Source: Bacteroidales bacterium (lineage in GTDB: Bacteria > Bacteroidota > Bacteroidia > Bacteroidales > UBA932). From it: a stretch of DNA of 64,000 bases. Positions 16,426 through 24,556 of this stretch are shown here, piece after piece; the stretch's first letter is position 1; each line of letters opens with the position of its first letter. The stretch is from assembly GCA_017519865.1 (NCBI GenBank), contig JAFWRQ010000014.1:124001-188000 (forward strand), read 5' to 3'. A program made the translations under genes and the position numbers. A model generated the notes under the pieces. That model did no database searches and was not told the origin of the DNA. It saw only the letters and a program-made list of their open reading frames with translations.

Positions 16426-18663
16426 CTACTGTTTCTTAAACAGTTCTCCTGCGAACTGTAGTGCTGAAGGAAGGGTTTCTCTCCAGAAGTCCCAGGTGTG
16501 TGCGCCGTCCCTTACACGGAATTGGTGAGGCAGGCCCGTTTCGCGGAGGGCCTTTATCACCTCGAAGTTGTCCAGGAGAAGGAAGTCATCGTCACCGATC
16601 TCCAGGAACAGGGCGGGAGCCCCCACGATATTACCTTCATCATCCTTCTCCCATTTTGCATCCCTCAGGATGTCGGGAATTGCGTGACTCCTTGAATATG
16701 CCTGCTCTGCGGCGGTCGGCTTGTCCCCGGCGCTCTGGAAAGTGAAGTTGCCTGTGGCAGCGCTCATTGCAAAACAAGCTCCGAAGAGGTCAGGTCTTTT
16801 AAGGGAATGATAGAGTGAACCATATCCTCCCATCGACAGGCCGGCTATGGCTCGGTGGTTCCGGTCACCGGCTATCCTATACTCTTTCTCGATGAAAGGC
16901 ATGAATTCCTTCAGGAAGAAATCCTCATACGGGGCCGTACCGTCAAAGGAGTTGACATAGGCGTGCCTGAAACCTTCAGGGCAGACGATGACCATCTCAG
17001 GTATCTGTCCGGAAGCCATGAGCCTGTCGGCAACCGAACTGAAGCGGGCGTCTTTCTGCCAGCTTCCATGGTCGCCACCTGCTCCGTGAAGGAGATAAAG
17101 GACGGGATACTTCTTTCCTGAGGTCTCAAATCCCTTGGGAAGATAAACGGTATAATGGACTGTCTTGCCGAGAAGTCGGCTCTCGATTGCACCGTCATTG
17201 TGGAAGCTGCCTTCCAACTGCGCTTCCTGCGGCCTGCGGCCCTGCTGGCTTCCTTGCTGCCCGCCGCCCCGCTGTCCGGGGACGCGGCCGCCCTGGGGTT
17301 CGTTCGGATAGCGGTCGATGGTGGCTGGCCCACCGGGAGAGAATGACAGTCCCTTTACGAATTCAATTTGGAAATCAGCGTCCTGCAGGCCAGTGAGGCG
17401 TTTACCACCGATATAGCAGTTCTCGAATGTGATGTCCTCCACGAATTTGGTCGGATGGCCTACAAGCGTAAAAGGCTTGACGGGATTGTCCCATCGGACG
17501 TTCTTCAGGTGGACCCCCTTGATGGACCCCATCTGGCCATTGCCGTAGCGTTCTCCTTCAGTAAGGATGATCTCGAGGTTCTTGTATTCGATATCGGATT
17601 CTACGCGAATGTCTTCGAAATATATGTCCCGGACCTCGGACGGGCCGTCGCAAACGATGCTGAATGCGGCGTGACCGCCGGTACGTCCGGAGCCGCGTGC
17701 CCGAAGGATGTCACAATCCTGCATTCTTATGTTCTCGACGATCCCTCCGTTTAGTTCGAAGCCCATCGTCATTCCGTCGGCGTGGTCCCATCCTACGAGA
17801 AGGCATCCTCTGATGGTCACGTCGCGGCAGCTGAGGTCGAAGTTGCCTGGATTGCCGTTGGCTTTTATGGCGATGCAGTCGTCACGTGTACGGATGAAGC
17901 AATCGTCGATGAGGAAGCCTTTGCTTGAAACGGGATTGATGCCGTCCAGGCCCCAGGTGCCAGTATGGGAGAAGACTTTGACATTGTGATAGACCGTGTT
18001 GAGGCTGTTGGTGACCGTATTTGTCCAGCCCCGTGTACTTCTCATGAATATTCCGTCAACGGTTAGGTTTTCGCATCCGTTGACGCTGAGGTTGCCACCG
18101 AGCGAGCCGCGGCCAAGGATCTTGACATTCTTTCCTGTGCCGTTGAAATTGCCGTTGACCAGCGCACCTCCGGCGATGTAGACTGTCATTCCATCCTCAA
18201 GGGTGATTCTTCCTGCATCATGGACTCCAGGACCGAAATATCGGACTCCCGGAGCATTTGGGGATGGAACTTCCGTTTCCAGCGGGTTGGCAAATATCGC
18301 CAGGTAAGGCCGGTCGTCTATCCTGATATACAGTTTGCCGGGCCCGTCGATCTTGAATGTCATCCTTTTTCCGTTGACTGAGGCCTTGATGCCGGCGCTT
18401 TTTGGCTGGATGGAATACGTGTTGATGGGAGATGAGGCCTCGATGGTGATTGTCTGTGGGCCGTCGCAGGAAAAGTTTGCTACGTGCAGGCCTTCCATCC
18501 CGTCAGGTCCCACTTGCTCGACCCATACAGGCTTTCCGCCTGCGACCAGGGAATAATCCGCACTGGTCTTCATACCCGGTATCATCGGGTATGTAACAAT
18601 ATTCTGGGCGTGCGCCGGAAGAACCAGTGCCGCGCCCAGAATAAACAGAACAAAGTTTTTCAT
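16426..18663 (-). CDS. pectin-lyase-fold glycosidase (GH49/GH28-like) fused to CE1 esterase
   Basis: 745 residues, signal peptide 1-19. Residues about 20-440 form a right-handed beta-helix with the acidic pairs of this clan (GLDGINPV, IRTRDDCIAIKANG, GWDHADGMTMG). In an alpha-glucan locus this suggests a GH49-type dextranase/isopullulanase; a GH28-like activity is the alternative. Residues about 456-483 are a Gln/Gly/Arg-rich linker (GQRGGGQQGSQQGRRP). Residues about 490-745 are an esterase-D/feruloyl-esterase-like alpha/beta hydrolase with oxyanion LYLLHGAGGD, nucleophile GLSMGG and His in DGAHTWDFW. Start 18663 (MKNFVLF). It is the last gene of the minus-strand PUL, 2 bp after the GH31 gene. 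Confidence 0.82.
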   Translation of the reverse strand: MKNFVLFILGAALVLPAHAQNIVTYPMIPGMKTSADYSLVAGGKPVWVEQVGPDGMEGLHVANFSCDGPQTITIEASSPINTYSIQPKSAGIKASVNGKRMTFKIDGPGKLYIRIDDRPYLAIFANPLETEVPSPNAPGVRYFGPGVHDAGRITLEDGMTVYIAGGALVNGNFNGTGKNVKILGRGSLGGNLSVNGCENLTVDGIFMRSTRGWTNTVTNSLNTVYHNVKVFSHTGTWGLDGINPVSSKGFLIDDCFIRTRDDCIAIKANGNPGNFDLSCRDVTIRGCLLVGWDHADGMTMGFELNGGIVENIRMQDCDILRARGSGRTGGHAAFSIVCDGPSEVRDIYFEDIRVESDIEYKNLEIILTEGERYGNGQMGSIKGVHLKNVRWDNPVKPFTLVGHPTKFVEDITFENCYIGGKRLTGLQDADFQIEFVKGLSFSPGGPATIDRYPNEPQGGRVPGQRGGGQQGSQQGRRPQEAQLEGSFHNDGAIESRLLGKTVHYTVYLPKGFETSGKKYPVLYLLHGAGGDHGSWQKDARFSSVADRLMASGQIPEMVIVCPEGFRHAYVNSFDGTAPYEDFFLKEFMPFIEKEYRIAGDRNHRAIAGLSMGGYGSLYHSLKRPDLFGACFAMSAATGNFTFQSAGDKPTAAEQAYSRSHAIPDILRDAKWEKDDEGNIVGAPALFLEIGDDDFLLLDNFEVIKALRETGLPHQFRVRDGAHTWDFWRETLPSALQFAGELFKKQ

Positions 18664-18665
18664 AA

Positions 18666-21053
18666 TCAATATTTTACTATAACTCTCGCTGGGGCGTTTG
18701 CAGGCTGGACAGGAAGTTTGATGCTTGCTTCCTGCTTGTTCGCATCCCACTTGCAATCCAATGCCTTGCCATCGAATGTCGCGGAAGGCTTGCGGGCAAG
18801 TCCGCCGATCACGATGGTCAGGTCACGGTCTGCCGTCATACCCTTGTACGAACCCTGACGGGCAGCGATGTCGACCGTGCAGCCGGAGCCTGTTGCCGTT
18901 TTGGTAATCAGCGTGGTGGCGTAGGAGTCGGGGTATGCCTGGCTAACCTCGTCATCCTCGTAGTGGGTGTAGCTGCTTTTCCCGGTACCGGGAGCTATGT
19001 AGATGCGAAGCGCATTGCTCTTCTCTTGGAGGTTCTGGATGCCTTCGGCTGCGAGCGGGATGATGGCTCCTGCCTTGACGAACCAGGCGATCTCTCCAAT
19101 CGTATACTTCAGGTCACGGGTCTGTCCACCCTTGAGCATCTGCTTGTGAGCCATATCGTACCAGTCGTTCCCGGCAGGGAGCCATACGGAACGGCCAGCC
19201 TTGCCCGTCAAGGAGTCCAGAGGCTCGCATACGGTCGCCGCAAGGATGTTGTCGCCGAAGAAATACTGCTCTTTCCAGTTGTATGCTTTCTCCTCTTCGG
19301 GGTACTCGTAATACATAGGACGGCAGAGGGAGACTCCGGTATCGTAGGCCTTGCGGGCCATATCATAGATGTATGGGCTAAGGGCATAGCGAAGTTCCAC
19401 GGCATCCCTCATATACTGATAGTGGTCTTCGAACGCCCAGAACCTGCGCTCTATGATGGCGGAGCTGGTGCAATGGGTCTTGAAGAGGGGAGAGAAAACG
19501 CCGTACTGGAGCCAGCGGGTATAGAGCTCGGGATCGGTAGGAATCTGGCCGCGTTGCATATGGCCGCCCAGGTCGTGTCCCCAGTATCCGTAGCCCACAT
19601 TGGAGGCCGTGGCGGTGAAATACGGCAGGTAGGCAAGGACTTCCCAAAGGATGTTGGTGTCTCCGGAGAAGCCGAGCTGGTAGCGGTGGCTGCCCAGGCC
19701 TCCCCAGCGGTGGTAGATCATCGGGCGTTCCGAATCCTCGGCGGGTTTGCCGCTGTTGCGGCGCACCTTGTCGTTGAAGAAGGTGTGGTTGAGCCAGAAA
19801 GTATTGCTGAGCCCGGGGACATAGTTGCTTTCCTTGTATTGCTGCCAGTCGAGCCACCAGAAGTCGACTCCCTGTTTCTCAAGCGGATGGAGTACGGAAT
19901 TGAAATAAGCGTCGGCCCAGGCGACCTGGTCCATACGGAAGGGAACGGGAGCGTGATAGCCCTTCTTGGCGATGTTGCCGTTGGCCTGCTGCTCGCCGCC
20001 CTTGTAGATATAGCCCTCCGGGCCGTCGTAGTCGTCCGTGCGGGAGAGGTAATCGGCCACGAAGGCCGGGTAGGCATCTTCGCGCTGGACGATTCCGGAA
20101 GCGGGATGGAGGTTGAGGGAAGTCTTGAGATGGAGTTCGTCGTGAAGTTCAGCAAGGAACGCCTCCGGATCATTGAAGAGGTCGCGGTTCCATGAATAAC
20201 CGGTCCAGCCGACGTTCTGGCCCACCTCATCGCGGCGGAGCCTGCGGCTAGTGGACTGCCATGTCTGATGCCAGTCCATATCGATCACCATTACGTCGAT
20301 GGGAATGCGGCGGTCGCGGAACTCCTTGCCCAGGGCCAGGAACTCCTCGTCGCTGTATGCCCAGTAGCGGCTCCACCAGTATCCGAAAACAAACTTGGGC
20401 GGCATGGGGATCTTGCCTGCAACCTTGGTGAAATCGGCCAGGGCGGTTTTGTAGTCGTGTCCGTAAGCGAAGATGTAAAGGTCCTGGACCTCACCTTCAG
20501 GACGTACGGATACCCACTCGCCCCAGTCGCTGTCGTCGGGAACGAAGAGGTGACGGGAACTCTCGTCTACGATGGCCCAGCCATCCCTGGAGAGGATGCC
20601 GAGTTCCATGGGGTCGTTGTTGTTGATATGGTTTGGCCCGGTGCAACCGTCCAAGGTGCGGGCCGTACCCATCAGGTTGCCCGTGGCTTCAAGGCCGGGA
20701 TGCCAGGTGACGGTCTTTCCATTCAGCTTGAAAGATACGGAAAGATTGTCCTCCGCGAATTTTCCGCCCTTGTAGGTCAATGTGACCGCGGAAGTGCGGA
20801 TGGTGGCACCGTCACCGCTCCTTGTGGCGGTGAACTTGGGAACGGGAAGATTGCGGTTGACTATGGCGAGGGTTGCGTGATCCTCGAAACGGCCGTTCTC
20901 TGACCATTCCATACGGATGAGCCTGTCGGTGAGCACGGTAAAACGAGCGTTGCCGACGACCACCTGTGCCTCTGCGGGGGCGACGGGGTCGTTTTTTGCC
21001 TGCCCCGTGAAGGCGGCAGCCAGAAGGGCCGCCAAAAGCAATATTCTCTTCAT
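18666..21053 (-). CDS. GH31 alpha-glucosidase family enzyme
   Basis: 795 residues; signal peptide 1-19 (ending GQA). The GH31 barrel starts near PPKFVFGYWWSRYWAYSDEE; IDVMVIDMDWH is the strand-beta3 motif. The nucleophile Asp is in DFWWLDWQQ, and the acid/base region is FSGDTNILWEVLAYLPYFTATASNVGYGYWGHDLGGH. A GH31 C-terminal beta-sandwich follows, with IYIAPGTGKSSYTHYEDD. It would release glucose (or another alpha-linked sugar) from oligosaccharide ends. It is the only secreted enzyme of this locus without a Gln/Gly-rich insert. 1-2 bp separate it from its neighbours, so it is in the operon. Confidence 0.9.
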   Translation of the reverse strand: MKRILLLAALLAAAFTGQAKNDPVAPAEAQVVVGNARFTVLTDRLIRMEWSENGRFEDHATLAIVNRNLPVPKFTATRSGDGATIRTSAVTLTYKGGKFAEDNLSVSFKLNGKTVTWHPGLEATGNLMGTARTLDGCTGPNHINNNDPMELGILSRDGWAIVDESSRHLFVPDDSDWGEWVSVRPEGEVQDLYIFAYGHDYKTALADFTKVAGKIPMPPKFVFGYWWSRYWAYSDEEFLALGKEFRDRRIPIDVMVIDMDWHQTWQSTSRRLRRDEVGQNVGWTGYSWNRDLFNDPEAFLAELHDELHLKTSLNLHPASGIVQREDAYPAFVADYLSRTDDYDGPEGYIYKGGEQQANGNIAKKGYHAPVPFRMDQVAWADAYFNSVLHPLEKQGVDFWWLDWQQYKESNYVPGLSNTFWLNHTFFNDKVRRNSGKPAEDSERPMIYHRWGGLGSHRYQLGFSGDTNILWEVLAYLPYFTATASNVGYGYWGHDLGGHMQRGQIPTDPELYTRWLQYGVFSPLFKTHCTSSAIIERRFWAFEDHYQYMRDAVELRYALSPYIYDMARKAYDTGVSLCRPMYYEYPEEEKAYNWKEQYFFGDNILAATVCEPLDSLTGKAGRSVWLPAGNDWYDMAHKQMLKGGQTRDLKYTIGEIAWFVKAGAIIPLAAEGIQNLQEKSNALRIYIAPGTGKSSYTHYEDDEVSQAYPDSYATTLITKTATGSGCTVDIAARQGSYKGMTADRDLTIVIGGLARKPSATFDGKALDCKWDANKQEASIKLPVQPANAPARVIVKY

Positions 21054-21054
21054 A

Positions 21055-23016
21055 TTATTTCTTGTATTCTATGACGATGGCTTCCATAGGTCCGACCTCG
21101 GTGTCGTTGGAGACCGTTACTTTCTCGCCGGTTATGACATTGGTGCCAGTACCCAACCCGTCGGTTATTTCGGAATAGTCGCTCCAGGGAATGTGTACAG
21201 CCTCATCAGAAGGATTGATGAACACGAAGACCGTGTCGGTGTCGTTGTATCGGAAATAGCCGTAACCGTTGCGTCCGGGAATGAAATGGAGGGTCTTTCC
21301 ATTATGGATAACTTCTGCGTCTTTACGCCACCTGAAAAGCTTGCGGCAATAGTCATAGACATCCTTGCGCATACCCTTCTCAATGGGCTGCCCGTCGAAA
21401 TCCACGTCGGCAGCGGCGCGTCCTTCATCGGTGAAGAAGTCGAATTCGTCACCTTCCCAGCCTCCCGGGAAGTCAACCCTCAGTCCTGGATCACCGGCAC
21501 GCAGGTCGGCCGATGAGAACATCATCTCGTCTCCGGAGAAGATCTGCAGGATGCCGCGGGCAGTGGCGAAGAAGGTCACCATCGCCTTGAAACGGGCCGG
21601 GTCCTTGCCCACGATGTCACCGACACGGCGGGTGTCGTGGTTGCTGGTGAAAATCATCAGATGGCTCAAGTCGTGGTAGAGGTAGTCCTGTGCCAGAACG
21701 TCATAAAGCGCCTTGGCGCTGGTACCGCCGCCACCTCGGCCGCCCTGACCGCCCTGCCTGCCGCCCTGCGGCGCGCCGAACACGGAATTGGCCGCGTTCA
21801 TGAGCGGGAAGTCCATTATGGACGGGAGGAAGGAGTTGAAGCCGTCGGAATTGGGGGCGTCCTTCTGCCAGTAAGCGATGGAGGCGGGAGAGCCGATCCA
21901 GCACTCGCCTACGATATTGAATCCGGGATACTCGTCCGTAACCGCCTTGCACCATTCTGCCATAGGATACTTCTCGTTGTAAGGATAAGTATCGACGCGG
22001 AATCCGTCCAGGTCGGAATACTCGATCCACCAGATGGCCCATTGCTTGAAATAATGGAGAAGATAAGGGTTGTCGAGATTCATGTCTACCATACCGCGGG
22101 TGAACCATCCGCTGTCCATCAGCATCGCATCGCGTTTTGAACCGTGCGGGTCGGACAAGGCGGAGAAAGCATAGTTGGACCCGGTATAGGACGGGAACTG
22201 GTGGATCCAGTCCTGGAAGGGGAGGTCAGTTGCCCACCAATGTGTGGTGGTGCCGCTGTGGTTGGTCACGATGTCCATTATGACCTTTAGATCCTTCTCG
22301 TGAGCCTTGGAGACGAATTCCTTGTAGAGGGCGTTGTCACCGTAGCGGGGGTCGATCTTGTAGTAGTCAGCTGCGGCGTAGCCATGATACGAGCCTCTCC
22401 TGTCGTTGTCGAGGAGGAGAGGGGTGTTCCATATGGCTGTGGCACCCAGGTCGGCGATGTAGTCCAGATGGTCTATGATGCCCTGTAGGTCACCTCCGTG
22501 GCGGCTTCCGATGGAAGAACGGTCAGCCTTTTCGTCAGTGTCGGGGGTGCTGTCGTTGGAGGGGTCTCCGTTGGCGAAACGGTCCGGCATGATGAGGTAG
22601 ATCAGGTCGGCAGTGGTGAAACTTGCCCTGTCGGCGGAGTTCTTGCGCCTTGAGGCAATCTCATACGGATACTTGAAGGAGTCTTTTCCCTTGGTGAAGA
22701 CCAGCCAGTAGGTTCCCGGCTTCGCCGAAGCGGGTACGTCGACGTCCACGAACAGATAGTTGGCGCTCTCGGCTTTGTTTACAGACTTGACCTTGACGCC
22801 GCTGCCACCCTCGATGCGTACATCCCAGGAGCTGATGTCGGGGCCGTTCACGAGCAGTTGGAGGGGACATTTCATCCCGGTCCACCAGGAGAGGGGTTCG
22901 ACGTGGGCCAAGGCGCCTTCCGGAGCGTCGGGAACGTCGGAGGGCTTGAAACCTGAGCAGGAGGCCAGTGCCGTAATAGACAGCACGGCGAGGAGGAGTA
23001 AGGATTTATGGTTCAT
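21055..23016 (-). CDS. GH13 alpha-amylase-type lipoprotein with N-terminal beta-sandwich
   Basis: 653 residues with a lipobox (ITALASC, Cys 20), so it is probably surface-exposed. Residues about 40-125 form a cyclomaltodextrinase-N-like domain (PLSWWTGMKCPLQLLVNGPDIS). The GH13 barrel follows: region I DIVTNH, nucleophile Asp in DGFRVDTYPY, acid Glu in NIVGECW, and transition-state Asp in FTSNHDT. This is the SusA/neopullulanase type of architecture. A Gly/Gln/Arg-rich insert (GGRQGGQGGRGGGG, about residues 412-434) interrupts the barrel before YDVLAQDYLYHD. All catalytic residues are present. The stop lies 1 bp before the GH31 start. Confidence 0.9.
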   Translation of the reverse strand: MNHKSLLLLAVLSITALASCSGFKPSDVPDAPEGALAHVEPLSWWTGMKCPLQLLVNGPDISSWDVRIEGGSGVKVKSVNKAESANYLFVDVDVPASAKPGTYWLVFTKGKDSFKYPYEIASRRKNSADRASFTTADLIYLIMPDRFANGDPSNDSTPDTDEKADRSSIGSRHGGDLQGIIDHLDYIADLGATAIWNTPLLLDNDRRGSYHGYAAADYYKIDPRYGDNALYKEFVSKAHEKDLKVIMDIVTNHSGTTTHWWATDLPFQDWIHQFPSYTGSNYAFSALSDPHGSKRDAMLMDSGWFTRGMVDMNLDNPYLLHYFKQWAIWWIEYSDLDGFRVDTYPYNEKYPMAEWCKAVTDEYPGFNIVGECWIGSPASIAYWQKDAPNSDGFNSFLPSIMDFPLMNAANSVFGAPQGGRQGGQGGRGGGGTSAKALYDVLAQDYLYHDLSHLMIFTSNHDTRRVGDIVGKDPARFKAMVTFFATARGILQIFSGDEMMFSSADLRAGDPGLRVDFPGGWEGDEFDFFTDEGRAAADVDFDGQPIEKGMRKDVYDYCRKLFRWRKDAEVIHNGKTLHFIPGRNGYGYFRYNDTDTVFVFINPSDEAVHIPWSDYSEITDGLGTGTNVITGEKVTVSNDTEVGPMEAIVIEYKK

Positions 23017-23021
23017 TCGTT

Positions 23022-24551
23022 CTATTTGTTATAACCGGCCAAATTGGCGATAATGGGTGCTATCTGGGTGTTGTCGGTCACCGGGATGAAGGCTTCCGCA
23101 CCACTGCCCGTAACATAAAGGCCTACTGGTGAACCGGTGTGGGCACCGTGGCTCCACTGGTAACCGGCGGTCCTGTTGAGATAACCGATCGCATCGGAAA
23201 CGAGGGTGGTGTTGATTGAGTAGAGGTTCTCGACATTGTTCTCGCGATTGCCGCCGGCGCCGAAAGTGCTGTCGTATATTGCCTTCAGGGAAGCCTCGGC
23301 GCGCCTGTCCACCGTAACGGTGGTCCAAAGCCCGAGATTGTCACTGAAGAAGTCTTTAACCTGGTCCCAGGTAGGGGGAGTGTATTCCTGCTGGGGCTGA
23401 GGCCCGCCTTGTCCCTGTGGACGGCTACCCTGTCCCTGCGGGCGCTGACCTCGTCCCTGTCCTTGCCCGCCTTGCTGGCGCGGTGGATAGAAAGCTTCGC
23501 GGAAGCGGGTGTTGACCGCATCCATCGACATTGTCTGCGTCGCCATCCTGTCAGGATGCATCTCGTACTGGCCGGAACCGAGTTCGAGGCCTCCTGTCTC
23601 GTGGTCGGCGGTGACTACGATGAGTGTCTCGTCCGGGTGAAGGTCCTTGAACGCAAGCACGACATCTATAGCCTCAGCAAAATCATTCACTTCCTGGAAG
23701 CAGGCGGCTCCGTCGTCGGCGTGTCCGCCGTTGTCGATCCTTCCACCTTCGATCATGAAGAAGAATCCCTTTTCACCATATTTCGCATCAAGATAGCGTA
23801 TGCCGGCCTCTACGAAGTCGGACAGTTTGGTGTCATCCTCTTTGCGGTCGATGGCATATGGCAGCTCTGTCTGGGCCTTGCCGCTGAGGCAGAGGACTCG
23901 TCCGGGAATGTTCTCTATGCCCTCGAACTGACCGGGTCCGCGCAGGATTCTGATGCCGGCTCCTCGGGCCTCGGTCTCGAAGAAAGCCGCATCGTGGCCG
24001 GTATTGCGCTCGGTTATGAAACCGGCACCGGCCGCGAAATCGACCGGAGCGTGGAGATATTGGAAAGCGATTTCTTCATAGCTGCCACGCTGGGCTGTAT
24101 GGGCGATGAAACAAGCCGGCGTCGCGTGATTGACTCCTACGTTGGTAGCGACGCCCGTACCGTATCCGGCATCTTTGGCCCATTCCACAAGGTTCGATAC
24201 GGAGTTTCCGTCCGCATCCACCCCGACGGCATTGTTGTAGGTTTTCACGCCTGTAGCGAGGGCTGTTCCTCCTGCTGCGGAGTCGGTCACGAGCGAAGTC
24301 GCAGATACCGTGGTGATGAAGTTCCTTACAGGGAAGTGTGCGAAATTGATCTCTTCTGGGCCGTACCCCGTGCCTGCGTTGTATTGCTCGGCACCGATAA
24401 CCTGGTTGATGCCCATTCCGTCACCGATCATATAGAAGACATACTTGACTTGGGGCTCCGCGGCTTTCTTCCTATTCCTGCGGGCGTCCGCTGGAACGAA
24501 AACGAGGAGCAGCAAGATGCTCAGTAAGGCGTATTTGAGGGTTCTTTTCAT
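23022..24551 (-). CDS. secreted alkaline phosphatase, PhoA family, in the PUL
   Basis: 509 residues; signal peptide 1-23 (ending ADA). It has the same motifs as the 4744 paralogue: MIGDGMG, VTDSAAGGTALATG with the nucleophile Ser, VNHATPA, TADHETGG and AHTGSP. Near residues 356-390 it has a Gln/Gly/Arg/Pro-rich stretch (GGQGQGRGQRPQGQG and more) exactly where the paralogue has a short loop before PTWEQVKAF. Its place between amylase genes, with 5-bp spacing to the upstream stop, argues for a role in the same pathway, for example removing phosphate from starch or glycogen phosphoesters (inference). Start 24551 (MKRTLK). Confidence 0.9.
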   Translation of the reverse strand: MKRTLKYALLSILLLLVFVPADARRNRKKAAEPQVKYVFYMIGDGMGINQVIGAEQYNAGTGYGPEEINFAHFPVRNFITTVSATSLVTDSAAGGTALATGVKTYNNAVGVDADGNSVSNLVEWAKDAGYGTGVATNVGVNHATPACFIAHTAQRGSYEEIAFQYLHAPVDFAAGAGFITERNTGHDAAFFETEARGAGIRILRGPGQFEGIENIPGRVLCLSGKAQTELPYAIDRKEDDTKLSDFVEAGIRYLDAKYGEKGFFFMIEGGRIDNGGHADDGAACFQEVNDFAEAIDVVLAFKDLHPDETLIVVTADHETGGLELGSGQYEMHPDRMATQTMSMDAVNTRFREAFYPPRQQGGQGQGRGQRPQGQGSRPQGQGGPQPQQEYTPPTWDQVKDFFSDNLGLWTTVTVDRRAEASLKAIYDSTFGAGGNRENNVENLYSINTTLVSDAIGYLNRTAGYQWSHGAHTGSPVGLYVTGSGAEAFIPVTDNTQIAPIIANLAGYNK

Positions 24552-24556
24552 AAATG

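Noticed and set aside
18963-20195. 410-residue open frame antisense to GH31
   Set aside because: GH31 catalytic motifs are on the other strand; no domain in this frame.
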